Of a stretch of DNA of 64,000 nt, positions 35,091 to 44,143 are shown piece after piece. The translations under genes were made by a program, and so were the position numbers. How positions within the stretch are numbered: the stretch's first letter is position 1; every line of letters starts with the position of its first letter. Under the pieces are notes generated by a model. That model saw nothing but the letters and a program-made list of their open reading frames with translations, did not search any database and was not told the origin of the DNA. This DNA is from Nitrospira lenta (lineage in GTDB: Bacteria > Nitrospirota > Nitrospiria > Nitrospirales > Nitrospiraceae). The DNA lies in assembly GCF_900403705.1 (NCBI RefSeq), contig NZ_OUNR01000017.1:62001-126000 (forward strand), in the 5' to 3' direction.

Positions 35091-35761
35091 GGGCATTGTG
35101 GGACGCGACTATACCAAATCCAGTTATCCCAAACGAAATGGTCCGGACAAACCTCTTGGACAGCCCGTTGCACGCCCCAAGTCCCGGCATTGGAATAGTC
35201 ATCTCCGGATAAGATTCCGTTTTTTTTCAGCGCAGGCATTGCAAGCCGCATAATACGACAGGTAGATTCATAGTCGTGCGCCGTATCAATATAGATCCAA
35301 TCAAATTCAGCCGATGGGGCTGACTCAAGGTAGTCTTCCGCACGGCTCCTGATGAGCTCAACCTGAGGATAGTCGAAATGCGGCTGAATAATACGCTGTG
35401 TCTGTTCCAATGACGGTGCGGCGCCAAACCCTGCCTCAGCCCAACTCAACCTCCGCGCTTCTTCCGGCCAGTCATCGCACGGAGCATCTTCAAACTTATC
35501 AACACCCACGATATGGACCGTTGTGGCCAAGGCGGGAAACTCCCTGGCCAACACATCTGCCATCATCATGATATCTCGCCCAAAGTAGACGCCCACAATT
35601 AAGCATCGACGAGGCTGCTTTCCCACGGCAGAAGCCAGTGAGGCCATGATGTGCCTGAAAAACCGATAATGCGATAACGCCGAATATCCTGGTCCCCGTG
35701 CGCTAATTGTCCGTACGCGGGTGTAGTCATAGACCAGCCGCTTCACATCACTCAGAATCAT
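35087..35761 (-). CDS. SAM-dependent methyltransferase, TylF/Methyltransf_24-like
   Basis: A 224-residue protein with the nucleotide-binding strand CLIVGVYFGRDIMMMADVLA, the acidic VGVDKFED, and SAEFDWIYIDTAHDYESTCRIMRLAMPALKKNGILSGDDY, which is the class I fold typical of sugar O-methyltransferases and cephalosporin hydroxylase-like proteins. The HDYE and GDDY acidic residues could bind a metal ion as in TylF-type enzymes. ATGA overlap upstream. Likely adds a methyl group to a sugar hydroxyl; inferred. Confidence 0.78.
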   Translation of the reverse strand: MILSDVKRLVYDYTRVRTISARGPGYSALSHYRFFRHIMASLASAVGKQPRRCLIVGVYFGRDIMMMADVLAREFPALATTVHIVGVDKFEDAPCDDWPEEARRLSWAEAGFGAAPSLEQTQRIIQPHFDYPQVELIRSRAEDYLESAPSAEFDWIYIDTAHDYESTCRIMRLAMPALKKNGILSGDDYSNAGTWGVQRAVQEVCPDHFVWDNWIWYSRVPQCP

Positions 35762-36633
35762 ACGGATCCACCTTTCTTACGCGCCACGACATAGCATTGC
35801 CAATCCTTACAGGATCGATAGAATGGGAGCAGAAGCGCAATCCATACACAGGATAGTTTCCCTGCACGAATTGACCGCGACATGGTCCAGAAGAGATCAC
35901 GAAAATTTTGAACGGATGAACGCAATACTTTCGAAACAACCAGCTTTTCGTCCTGTTTTGAAAAGTAGAGCCATCGCCAAAATGTATTCATTATGCTAGG
36001 GACGGTATCTTGACGAAGATGCCAACAGCGTGCGTCTGGCGTATACCGAAAACGCAGGCCGATCGCCTTGAGCCGTTCTGCCATGATGGCATCCTCGCCA
36101 TTTGTACGACAGCGAGGATCATACCCTTCAACACTTCGCAGCATATCCGTCCAGAATACCGTATTCGATCCGAACAGCCCTCCCACCTCACGAGCTACAT
36201 CGCCATGCGACTGGCGCATGAACGTGTCCCGCCATACATCACCAGGCCCTATCACATACCGCTCAATCAGGCGTCCTCCGGCGCCGGCTATACCAGGCTC
36301 GCGGAGCAGTGGCAGAAGAGTCGCCAGCCAATCAGGCTCAAGCACCACATCCGAATCGATTGCCGCAATAATCGGCGTTGTAGTGTGCTCAATTGCTGTG
36401 TTTCTGGCAGCACCCAACCCCCGATTCCGATCGTGCCGAATAAGCCGCATTGGATAGCGCGCCGTCGCCGTCGCCTGCTCAACAATATGAGCCGAGTCAT
36501 CTACCGACCCATCGTCGACCACAAGAACCTCAGCGAGAGGATACGTTTGTGCCATGACAGCTGGCAGTACCTCGTGCAGATACCGCGCGGCATTATATAC
36601 AGGGATATATAGGGTAACCCGCTCAGTAAGCAT
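35758..36633 (-). CDS. Glycosyltransferase family 2
   Basis: A 291-residue GT-A protein with LYIPVYNAARYLHEVLPAV, VLVVDDGSVDDSAHI, GLGAARNTAIEHTTTPIIAAIDSDVVLEPDWL (D-x-D-like SDVV) and GGRLIERYV. The region VEGYDPRCRTNGEDAIMAERLK contains the ED acceptor motif. It overlaps wzx by 11 bp. It lies in the A/T-richer part of the operon. Confidence 0.88.
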   Translation of the reverse strand: MLTERVTLYIPVYNAARYLHEVLPAVMAQTYPLAEVLVVDDGSVDDSAHIVEQATATARYPMRLIRHDRNRGLGAARNTAIEHTTTPIIAAIDSDVVLEPDWLATLLPLLREPGIAGAGGRLIERYVIGPGDVWRDTFMRQSHGDVAREVGGLFGSNTVFWTDMLRSVEGYDPRCRTNGEDAIMAERLKAIGLRFRYTPDARCWHLRQDTVPSIMNTFWRWLYFSKQDEKLVVSKVLRSSVQNFRDLFWTMSRSIRAGKLSCVWIALLLPFYRSCKDWQCYVVARKKGGSV

Positions 36634-38059
36634 TTAGCACACCTCGGCTGCTGAGAGCCCGAGCGAGAACATCCCATTCTTCCAACTTCCACCGAATTCC
36701 ACACGCCATGTAGAACATTCCATACAGCACGACAAACACCCCGACTTGCCCATACCAGAGAACTGGCATCATGGATACGAGGAGAATAATGCAACCGGAC
36801 AACGCAGCAGGAAGAAGAAGCGAACGATACATCTCAAAGCTCCACCGCCTCGTCTGCCTCACGAAAAATCCGATCAGGGAGCCGGTCGCGCAACACGCAA
36901 CTGCAGCGACTGCCGCACCGCGCTCGTGGAAAATAGGAATCAAGAGAACATTTAATCCGATGCTCACGACAAACGAGGCCGACGTAAAGATGATGTCTAG
37001 GCGTTGACGCCCGAGGACAATGAGCAAGGTGTTATTCACTGTTCCCCAAAAAATGAACAATGACGACCACGTCAACAGCGCCAACACCTGTCCACTAGCT
37101 TGAAATCGCTCTCCGAATAAGACCAATACAATTGCGTCCGAATACCACGCCGTCACCACACAAATCGGAACGATCACAACAGTCAGAAGCCGAAAAACAA
37201 TGCGGGCAGCTCGCTCGAATCGCTCCTTCTCACCCACTAATCGAGAAAGCCCTGATAGCAGCGACCCCAAGACGATGCTAGGAATAATATTCCAATATTC
37301 GATAAACCGAACAGCGGCGGCATAAGTCCCAACAGCCTCTGAAGTGGTCCAATGCATAAGCAACATCTGGTCGACTCTCGTATAGACGATGCACAGTGCA
37401 CCGGAGATCAAGATGGGCCAGGATTCCTGGAGCAAGTATTGAACATCTCGCCACGCAAAACTTCCAATAGGAGCGACTCCTTTTCTGTGAACTGCCAGCA
37501 GCAAGATCGCGGTCGCCAGAACTTCTTTCAGCGCCAAAAGCAGTACCAGCATACGCAGCGATGCACCTGCGCTCATCGCCACCAACTGGATCCCTGCAAA
37601 CGTAGCCGTATTGATAGATAAAGCGAGACTAATCCCTCGCATATTTAAGACCGCACGAAATACTCCGTGCAGATACGGCCATACACTGCTTAGCATCATT
37701 GGACCGATGAGCACCGCAAGACCGAGAAGAGCCGGACGCATCACCCACGTTGCCGCAATACCGAGCCCCCACACGATGACAAACGCTCCGACTTTGAGTG
37801 CAAGTCCAGCACGGAACAACTCGTCATTCTGAATATTCGCACGGGCCCGATCCCGCACTAAAATCGCATCCATGCCGGCATTCGTTAGCACGGCAAGAAT
37901 GGCGTACATCGAAGCAAGATATGAATAGGAGCCGAAATCAGTCGGGCCAACGTAGCGAATAAAGAGCAAGCCAACCAGAACGTTCAATCCACGCGAGAGC
38001 CGTTCGAAGGCGTCCCATACCGTACTTGACACTAGCCGTCCGAGCAACGCCTCAGCCAT
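36623..38059 (-). CDS. wzx: Polysaccharide flippase (Wzx family)
   Basis: A 478-residue integral membrane protein with about 12-14 hydrophobic helices, starting AEALLGRLVSSTVWDAFERLSRGLNVLVGLLFIRYVGP, the typical beginning of MATE-like oligosaccharide flippases. Wzx moves the undecaprenyl-linked repeat unit to the periplasmic side. It starts directly after the radical SAM gene stop. No Wzz chain-length regulator is encoded nearby, and Wzy could be the WaaL-like protein at 25.2 kb. Confidence 0.88.
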   Translation of the reverse strand: MAEALLGRLVSSTVWDAFERLSRGLNVLVGLLFIRYVGPTDFGSYSYLASMYAILAVLTNAGMDAILVRDRARANIQNDELFRAGLALKVGAFVIVWGLGIAATWVMRPALLGLAVLIGPMMLSSVWPYLHGVFRAVLNMRGISLALSINTATFAGIQLVAMSAGASLRMLVLLLALKEVLATAILLLAVHRKGVAPIGSFAWRDVQYLLQESWPILISGALCIVYTRVDQMLLMHWTTSEAVGTYAAAVRFIEYWNIIPSIVLGSLLSGLSRLVGEKERFERAARIVFRLLTVVIVPICVVTAWYSDAIVLVLFGERFQASGQVLALLTWSSLFIFWGTVNNTLLIVLGRQRLDIIFTSASFVVSIGLNVLLIPIFHERGAAVAAVACCATGSLIGFFVRQTRRWSFEMYRSLLLPAALSGCIILLVSMMPVLWYGQVGVFVVLYGMFYMACGIRWKLEEWDVLARALSSRGVLNAY

Positions 38060-39409
38060 TCAGTTGTCTCGCAATTTCTGCACAAGCATTTGCCATTTCT
38101 TTCCCCCATCGACATGGCGATCATAGTTGTCATCCATCTTGGCACCCTCAAAAGACTTCAGCGCCCCTTCCTTCCGTAAGTTCGAGAGCGGTGTGCCTTC
38201 GATTTCGGCAGTACCGGATACTTGAGTGGTATCAAACTTGGTTTCATCAATAAACGTGAGCGTGTCTTGCATCTGCTTCGTGGTTTCTCCGGGAAGCCCT
38301 ACTGTAAATGTCCCGTGCACGGTCATCCCAAGAGATTGAATATACCGTGTCGTTGCCTGAGCCTCGGCCAGGTCCAAGTGTTTATTCACAATTTTATCAA
38401 CCACGTACTGATTGCCACTCTCAAACCCAAGCTTGACCCCGAAACATCCAGACTCCTTCATAACCGGCCACGTTTCCTGACGGATGGTATCGGCCCGGCA
38501 CATCGCGGACCAGGGCAATCCAATCTTCTTCATCACGTCACACATTTCTCTCGTATGGCGATCTCCGAGATTAAATGTATCGTCATCGAAATATATAGAT
38601 CGATAGCCATAGGTCTTTACCAGATGACCGAGAAACCGCTCCATATATTCCGGCGTATAGTATCGAACCCGCCGAACACCCTTCCCATCAGGGTCATCCC
38701 CCGTCATCGTCGCTGGCCAAACACAAAAAATGCATTTAAAAGGGCACCCTCTGCTAGCCCATACCTGCGCGTGGGGGAACAGATGGCCAGTGGGATTCGA
38801 GTCATAATACTGGTGGGCAATGGTATTGTCATAATAGGGAAAAGGAGCCGCGTTCATCTCCTCCTCAGTGAGAAGATCGTAGTCCAAAACGCCGTTAACA
38901 CCGTTTAACACTTTGACCGATCCCTTTTCATACTCACCCTTAATAACCGCATGGATATCGTGTTCGGCAAGCAACTTCTCACCAAGGGCGGCAATAGGCC
39001 CGGCAAGAACTATTTTTGACATGGGGCTAATTTTTCGAATTTTTCGAATCACGGCCGCATCATGCTCAAAACTTGGGGTTGCCGACTCAATAAAAATGAA
39101 ATCAAATCGCCCCGCTGTCACAAAATTATAGTAATCCTCGTAGGACTCCTTTATGGCGATACTATCCCTCAGGGCTACTTCAACCTTTGCCATCTTCGCC
39201 ACATATGTCGCTGCATAACCCATAAAAAACGGATATGGGACATAGTCTCCGAAAGAATATTTACCAGGCCTAGACCGTGAGACCGCAGTAAACGGCCACC
39301 GGCTCCCAGCCCGCACCCCTTGCCTCCAGCGACGAACCGGAATGATTTTCTTCGCGAATTGTATTTCTTGGCCTTCCCACCATGGCGGGTTGGAAAAAAG
39401 CACTTTCAT
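38060..39409 (-). CDS. B12-binding-domain radical SAM protein
   Basis: The 449-residue protein begins with a cobalamin-binding-like domain (LFSNPPWWEGQEIQF ... GRFDFIFIESATPSFEHDAAVIRKIRKISPMSKIVLAGPIA). The radical SAM cluster motif is Cys222-x3-Cys226-x2-Cys229 (SRGCPFKCIFC). LGFESGNQYVVDKIVNKHLDL and GTFTVGLPGETTKQM are typical of class B enzymes. Such proteins catalyse C- or P-methylation, carbon skeleton changes or deoxygenation. Inside a glycan operon, an unusual C-methyl or deoxysugar modification is a reasonable inference, but no substrate can be named. Confidence 0.85.
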   Translation of the reverse strand: MKVLFSNPPWWEGQEIQFAKKIIPVRRWRQGVRAGSRWPFTAVSRSRPGKYSFGDYVPYPFFMGYAATYVAKMAKVEVALRDSIAIKESYEDYYNFVTAGRFDFIFIESATPSFEHDAAVIRKIRKISPMSKIVLAGPIAALGEKLLAEHDIHAVIKGEYEKGSVKVLNGVNGVLDYDLLTEEEMNAAPFPYYDNTIAHQYYDSNPTGHLFPHAQVWASRGCPFKCIFCVWPATMTGDDPDGKGVRRVRYYTPEYMERFLGHLVKTYGYRSIYFDDDTFNLGDRHTREMCDVMKKIGLPWSAMCRADTIRQETWPVMKESGCFGVKLGFESGNQYVVDKIVNKHLDLAEAQATTRYIQSLGMTVHGTFTVGLPGETTKQMQDTLTFIDETKFDTTQVSGTAEIEGTPLSNLRKEGALKSFEGAKMDDNYDRHVDGGKKWQMLVQKLRDN

Positions 39410-39413
39410 AGTC

Positions 39414-40577
39414 TCATCTCCTTACGGCTGGGAATATCGAAATTACACGTCGTCTAGTAGTCCAATAGGCCCGCACTCGCTCTACAAAACAGACCAGGGT
39501 CGCCAACCCTCGCAAGATTGGGGATACGAAAGCCCCCATGCTAGCCCGATACATACTCGCAGACGATACGGCCATGGCTTGAGCGACAGCTCCTAACGCC
39601 GCACCTAATAAGCCAAGTGACAAACACGCGGCAAAGTAATCTTCTGGCTGTGGAGAAACAGCTTTGCTGGAGCCTGATAATACGCCCTTAATATACGCTG
39701 CCCGGTGCCGATAGGTGTGGTGCTCCAGCACATGCTGACGAGCACGCTCCCCTATCGCCGTACAACGTCGTGGATCAGCAAGGAGGTCGCGCGTCGCACG
39801 GATGAGTGACGCCTCATCCTGATAAGATACGTAGTGTGTCCCCTCTTCGAACAAATCTTCGACGCCATTGTCCACAATCTCATCGGTCACAAGCACCGCG
39901 CCGGCTCCGGCCGCTTCAAAGAAACGCATGTTCACATCATTCTTCACGCTCTTATTGAACACCACCCGCGCACTGGCATAGATGCGGCCCATTTCTTCAG
40001 GGGTGGCCGTCCCAAAATGCGTCGAAGAAAATTCGCGGCGCAACGCCCCCAGCAACGCATGCCGCTCCTGATTGGCGGCAACCCGGTCCGACCCTACATA
40101 AGCAATATCGATGGTTCGCTCAGGCAGCGGCGACGGCAGCAACTCTGCTGCAAAACCAAGCGGAAGCCAATGGATCTGTCGCAGCCCATCGGCGCGTAGG
40201 CGCTCAACATATTCCTTTTGGGCAACGAAGGTGACATCGAACAACCGCCCGATCCGCAGATGCTTGGAGTAATCCATATGGGTATCGATGCCATACCAGG
40301 CCGTCACGCACGGCACGCGTTCCAGCCCCATTGGAAGAACCTGCATGGTCCCTCCTTCGATAAAAAGAACATACTCCGGTGCAACGCCGAGTTGAGCGAT
40401 GACTCGAGGCACATCCACAGTGCCATGCACCCGCAGATCGGCCGACTCGTCGGGCACATCGGAACAGACATTGACCACACAACCAAGCTGCCGGAAGGCA
40501 CGAATGAAGTAGTGTGCCGTACATGTCGGCGTCAACGACGCAATGATCAGTACGTTGTTTCCGGCTGATGTCGTCAC
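39414..40577 (-). CDS. CgeB-like glycosyltransferase
   Basis: I start at the GTG at 40577 because it overlaps the upstream stop as GTGA (387 residues); a GTG at 40607 would add 10. The protein has a GT-B fold of the CgeB/spore-maturation type: VLIIASLTPTCTAHYFIRAFRQLG, YGIDTHMDYSKHL, RTIDIAYVGSD, and NMRFFEAAGAGAVLVTDEIVDNGVEDLFEEGTHYVSYQDEASL. The last 90 residues hold two hydrophobic stretches, possibly a membrane anchor. Transferred sugar unknown. Confidence 0.82.
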   Translation of the reverse strand: MTTSAGNNVLIIASLTPTCTAHYFIRAFRQLGCVVNVCSDVPDESADLRVHGTVDVPRVIAQLGVAPEYVLFIEGGTMQVLPMGLERVPCVTAWYGIDTHMDYSKHLRIGRLFDVTFVAQKEYVERLRADGLRQIHWLPLGFAAELLPSPLPERTIDIAYVGSDRVAANQERHALLGALRREFSSTHFGTATPEEMGRIYASARVVFNKSVKNDVNMRFFEAAGAGAVLVTDEIVDNGVEDLFEEGTHYVSYQDEASLIRATRDLLADPRRCTAIGERARQHVLEHHTYRHRAAYIKGVLSGSSKAVSPQPEDYFAACLSLGLLGAALGAVAQAMAVSSASMYRASMGAFVSPILRGLATLVCFVERVRAYWTTRRRVISIFPAVRR

Positions 40578-41236
40578 AACTTTCTGGCTCGCACCAGGTA
40601 CTGACACACATCGATATCGGGCACCAGCAGTGTGGCCGGCCAGGCCACCACACGACGAATTCCCGCATAACGATCTCGATTGCAGTGCCAGAGCTCAATT
40701 TCCAGGCCGCTGCGGGCAAACATCTCGGCAATCGACTGCCGGGTAAAGAAGCGGAGATGGCCGCGATCTAATAACCCGGAAGCTTCATACGCCCACGTCC
40801 CGAGCACGATCAGACGATAGAGCAAGGCGAAATTGCGCACATTAGGGATGCTGGCGACGACAATCCCTCCAGGTCGAAGCACTCGGCAGAATCGATCTAA
40901 GACAGCCCACGGATCAACCAGGTGCTCCAGGACATCGGGGAATAACAGGCAGTCGTAATCCTGAACAGCCCCGTCAAGTTCGACCTGCTCGACGTTCCCA
41001 ATCCAGAATCGGCGATAGGCTCCGCCAAGATGCACGGCCGCTGCCGGATTGATTTCGACCCCGTCCACGGTACAGGACTGCCGGGCCATCAGCGCACGCC
41101 CCAGCGAACCGAATCCACTTCCGATCTCAAGGATCGTTTGGCACTCCCGTGGAACCAGAGCAGCCACATCGCCACGATCAAGCTGGAAATACTGGTCGTC
41201 CGGATTGGATGCCGCACTCTTCGAATTGGCCGTCAT
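40574..41236 (-). CDS. SAM-dependent methyltransferase
   Basis: A 220-residue class I methyltransferase. ILEIGSGFGSLGRALMAR is motif I, VEINPAAAVHLGG follows, then DCLLFPDVLEHLVDPWAVLDRFCRVLRPGGIVVASIPNVRNFALLYRLIV. The start at 41236 (ATGA overlap with the upstream gene) is well supported. These methionine-type methyltransferases often sit at the start of glycan operons and methylate terminal sugars. Confidence 0.84.
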   Translation of the reverse strand: MTANSKSAASNPDDQYFQLDRGDVAALVPRECQTILEIGSGFGSLGRALMARQSCTVDGVEINPAAAVHLGGAYRRFWIGNVEQVELDGAVQDYDCLLFPDVLEHLVDPWAVLDRFCRVLRPGGIVVASIPNVRNFALLYRLIVLGTWAYEASGLLDRGHLRFFTRQSIAEMFARSGLEIELWHCNRDRYAGIRRVVAWPATLLVPDIDVCQYLVRARKL

Positions 41237-41853
41237 ACCGCTCGCCCGCGCGACAATACGAATATATTCCGATCCCACCGATCCTGGCAGCCCGGCCGCA
41301 ACTCCCGATACCGCTGCCGCAGCCGTACGGTGAGATCTTCGCGCAACTGGAGTCCGTGGCGCTTGAAAAACGCCGTCCATGCCCGATCCGATCTGATGTT
41401 GATATGGCCGGGCGTACGCCAATCACGGCTGATATTCAGAAACAGCTCCGGGATCGGCTTGCTGGCCTCCAACACCTGAGCAATCTCATCGTCGGCCATA
41501 TGTTCAAAGACATCGAAGGAGAGCAGCACATCGAAGTCCGCCATATTCACCACACTGAGCTGCGACACATATTGCTGAGGATACGCGCCAAACCGGCTTA
41601 GATACAGGCGATGCGCCGAGTCAGAATAATCACAACCGACATAGTCGAAACCGCACGTGTTCATATGATCGATCATCACTCCTGGCCCGCAGCCAAAATC
41701 AAGGACCCGACGCCAGTGCCCTGATTCACGAACGAGCTGCTCCAGCACATAACGCAACTCCTCCCATCCCTGGAACCACTCCTCACGGAAAAATGTCCCA
41801 TCGTAGACCACGGGACGGCGAGCAAGCACTGCTTGCAGAAGCCTATGCCACAT
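41233..41853 (-). CDS. SAM-dependent methyltransferase
   Basis: A 206-residue class I methyltransferase: VLDFGCGPGVMIDHMNTCG is motif I, VGCDYSDSAHRLYLSRFG motif II, and DVLLSFDVFEHMADDEIAQVLEA motif III. I use the ATG at 41853, a TTG two codons earlier being less likely. It overlaps the upstream GT2 gene by 11 bp. It stands beside another methyltransferase, so two different methyl groups may be added. Confidence 0.83.
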   Translation of the reverse strand: MWHRLLQAVLARRPVVYDGTFFREEWFQGWEELRYVLEQLVRESGHWRRVLDFGCGPGVMIDHMNTCGFDYVGCDYSDSAHRLYLSRFGAYPQQYVSQLSVVNMADFDVLLSFDVFEHMADDEIAQVLEASKPIPELFLNISRDWRTPGHINIRSDRAWTAFFKRHGLQLREDLTVRLRQRYRELRPGCQDRWDRNIFVLSRGRAV

Positions 41854-42607
41854 CGACAATGCCCCATTTCGCCTTGAAATAGGCCTTATTCCGTTCGTGC
41901 AGCGTCACGGTGTCGATGACCTGAGACAAATAGCGGATCTCCGAACGGTAGGCACTGACTCCATGATGATGGTAGTGGTGCAGCGCCAGTTTCGGCACGA
42001 CCACGCAACGGAAGCCAGCCCTGCGAATCGCGAAACTCAAGTCGATCTCCTCAAATCCCGCAGGCGAATAGGCCACGTCGAAACCGCCGAGCCTTCGATA
42101 CAAGTCTTCGCGCACCATGAAGCAGTACCCGGCGATGGCGTCGGCATCCTCCGCCCGATCTTCACCGACGAAACGGTCATGCTCGGCCCCTTTCCAGCGC
42201 GCGCCCGTTGGGCCCACCTGCCCAATCTCCGGCGCAGACATCAACGCGTCATACAGCGCTTCCAGCGCTCCCGCTCCCACCGCTACATCGTCATTGAGAA
42301 AACATAGCGCCGCCCCCTCGGCCATCTGCGCTCCCATGTTCCACGAGCGGGCCACACCGGCGTTTACACTGTTGAGGCAATATTTGTCGATGCTCTCGTG
42401 CGTACGCACGAACTCGATCAACTCGGGGTCGTTGCCGTTGCAGATCACGATCACCTCAACGGACATCGTCACATGCTTGCGCAAATCGTGGAGCACCTCG
42501 CGAATCGTGTACTTCGGCATGAAGAACCGCTTGGCATTGACCGGACGATTGAGATGGAGGACCGGAATAATCACACTCAAAACTGGCGCACACCTGTTCT
42601 CGTTCAC
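41843..42607 (-). CDS. Glycosyltransferase family 2 (rhamnosyltransferase-like)
   Basis: A 254-residue GT-A protein: VLSVIIPVLHLNR, VEVIVICNGNDPELIEFV, NAGVARSWNMGAQMAEGAALCFLNDDVAV (metal site NDDV) and YCFMVREDLYRRLGGFDVAYSPAGFEEIDLSFAIRRAG. The pattern is like dTDP-rhamnosyl transferases, which would use dTDP-rhamnose from the rfb genes; this is inferred. The start is a GTG at 42607 with GTGA overlap. Confidence 0.85.
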   Translation of the reverse strand: MNENRCAPVLSVIIPVLHLNRPVNAKRFFMPKYTIREVLHDLRKHVTMSVEVIVICNGNDPELIEFVRTHESIDKYCLNSVNAGVARSWNMGAQMAEGAALCFLNDDVAVGAGALEALYDALMSAPEIGQVGPTGARWKGAEHDRFVGEDRAEDADAIAGYCFMVREDLYRRLGGFDVAYSPAGFEEIDLSFAIRRAGFRCVVVPKLALHHYHHHGVSAYRSEIRYLSQVIDTVTLHERNKAYFKAKWGIVDVA

Positions 42608-43569
42608 TGTGCCAACTCCTCAAGTCTGACCCAGAAGGCATCCTCGACATCACGGTAGGATTCGGGATCGGCAAGATCCATGTCGAACGACAAAGCGCCC
42701 ACATTCTCATTGCCAATAATCCGGCACCCGCACAACGCCGCCTCCGCCACGACACGGCCTTGCGGCTCCGGCCAGCGCGGAAGAAACACGAAATTCCTCG
42801 CACGATTCATATAACACGGTACCTCATCATAGGACACATGACCGAGATGCCGGCCAAAGTCAGGCTTGACGCCCGGAGCACAACGGCCGATCAAGTGAAT
42901 GTCTGTATGCCCATACCGTTCTCGCATGGCCGCCAAGCCCTTGGCCTCCCCGACAACTCCAACGAAGAGATACTCGATGTCGCGCACACGGCCTTCGTTG
43001 ACAAACCGGCTGGTATCGATCATTGGCTTCAGAATATAGCTCGGCGGCAACCGATGGCTGCCCAAGAGCGACTCTGTAATCCGACGATGCAAGGGCGACA
43101 GATACACGTTAAGCACGGACTGTTCGTACAAGCGACGCACTATCGACTGCTGGACAAAGCACTCATGAGTCCAATCCCGCATCATGAACTGCCGGACCAC
43201 GTTCAACCCAGGCTTCACCGGACAGCCATCCGGCCTGTCGCCGGAACAGGGCAGGTACGGCAGGTTGCAGACATCCGCATAGGCATTAGTCAAATGCACG
43301 AAGGGAGCGCGAGCCATGGCCTCCTCAAGAAACGCCATTCCGAATGCCCGCCACGCACCTAATGACTTCACACTATGCGCATGATTGAAGACGTCGATGA
43401 AGAGACTCAGATGAGGGGAATGGTGCAAGGACCGACGTCTTGGCCGCACGGCGGATAATCGGATGTCATAGCCGAGACGCTCCCCAACCTCCAGCAAGCG
43501 GCGGCTAATCATTTCCCCCCCGCCGTTATAGACGCGGGGATCAAGGAAAGAAATCACATTGACACGCAT
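42604..43569 (-). CDS. Glycosyltransferase, GT4-like
   Basis: A 321-residue protein of GT-B type. The N-terminal FLDPRVYNGGGEMISRRLLEVGERLGYDIRL and the C-terminal RARNFVFLPRWPEPQGRVVAEAALCGCRIIGNENVG (with E-x7-E shape) support a glycosyltransferase. Four cysteines around residues 105-125 (CNLPYLPCSGDRPDGCP) could bind a metal or form a structural knot; this is unusual for GT4. It is the first gene after the antiterminator and begins the continuous chain of overlapping genes. Confidence 0.78.
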   Translation of the reverse strand: MRVNVISFLDPRVYNGGGEMISRRLLEVGERLGYDIRLSAVRPRRRSLHHSPHLSLFIDVFNHAHSVKSLGAWRAFGMAFLEEAMARAPFVHLTNAYADVCNLPYLPCSGDRPDGCPVKPGLNVVRQFMMRDWTHECFVQQSIVRRLYEQSVLNVYLSPLHRRITESLLGSHRLPPSYILKPMIDTSRFVNEGRVRDIEYLFVGVVGEAKGLAAMRERYGHTDIHLIGRCAPGVKPDFGRHLGHVSYDEVPCYMNRARNFVFLPRWPEPQGRVVAEAALCGCRIIGNENVGALSFDMDLADPESYRDVEDAFWVRLEELAQ

Positions 43570-43581
43570 TGTGTGACTATA

Positions 43582-43599
43582 CCCGGCGAGCCGACCGGG
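43582..43599 (-). other. Short hairpin in the leader between the antiterminator and the first glycosyltransferase
   Basis: CCCGG and CCGGG pair around an 8-nt loop in the 38-nt gap after the antiterminator gene. There is no T-run, so it is not a good terminator. It may slow RNA polymerase or be a recruitment point for the RfaH-type protein. No match to the E. coli ops element was seen. Confidence 0.3.
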
Positions 43600-43607
43600 C
43601 TCTCTGC

Positions 43608-44114
43608 CTAGACAGGGCCAATATCATCCACATCGATCTCAACGGCCGCGGCTTGCTGAATCAGCCGAACTCCGATGACCAACCGATGCCGCTTCTCTTT
43701 CCGCAAGAGGAGGCCATGCACACCTCGCAACGGCCCCCGCACCACTTCCACCATCATGCCCTCATGGAGATATGGATGGGGATCATACGGCAGGACACTG
43801 GTCATGAGAGTCTTCAAGGCTTCAATCTCTTCATCTGGAATCTGCTCGGGACGGTGCCCACTCCCGACCACTTCGACCACGCCGGAAATCTTCTGTACGG
43901 GAAGCCGGTCCTGCTGCGAAAATTTGACGAAGCAATAGCCTGAAAACAGCGGAACTTCGATCTCCTTCTTGCGATCCTTCCACTGACTCAGCCGCTTCAC
44001 GGTCGGCAGCAACGGTTCAATCCCCTGCTTTTCCAGCTGATCCCGCACCAGCTTCTCGTGACGCGACTTCGTCCGAAGCGCATACCACTGAGATTGAGAT
44101 GAGGTCTCACACAC
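43608..44114 (-). CDS. Operon-specific transcription antiterminator, NusG/RfaH/UpxY type
   Basis: The 168-residue protein has an NGN domain (about 8-105: WYALRTKSRHEKLVRDQLEKQGIEPLLPTVKRLSQWKDRKK and PLFSGYCFVKF) and a KOW domain (about 115-165: GMMVEVVRGPLRGVHGLLLRK). NusG paralogues of this kind keep RNA polymerase from stopping in long surface-glycan operons. The GTG start at 44114 has AGAGGG 7 nt upstream. The gene stands directly at the head of the 25-gene polysaccharide operon, in the same direction, so control of that operon in cis is the likely role. A palindrome (44127-44139) and a terminator-like hairpin lie just upstream. Confidence 0.92.
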   Translation of the reverse strand: MCETSSQSQWYALRTKSRHEKLVRDQLEKQGIEPLLPTVKRLSQWKDRKKEIEVPLFSGYCFVKFSQQDRLPVQKISGVVEVVGSGHRPEQIPDEEIEALKTLMTSVLPYDPHPYLHEGMMVEVVRGPLRGVHGLLLRKEKRHRLVIGVRLIQQAAAVEIDVDDIGPV

Positions 44115-44126
44115 AGCTTCGCCCTC

Positions 44127-44139
44127 TCACTTACAGTGA
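44127..44139. promoter_or_regulatory. 13-bp palindrome upstream of the antiterminator gene
   Basis: TCACT-TAC-AGTGA is a perfect inverted repeat with 5-bp arms and a 3-bp centre. It lies 12 nt before the GTG start and just downstream of the terminator-like hairpin. It could be an operator or part of an RNA structure. It has the same 3-bp-centre layout as the palindrome over the regulator promoter but different arms. Confidence 0.35.
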
Positions 44140-44143
44140 ACAC

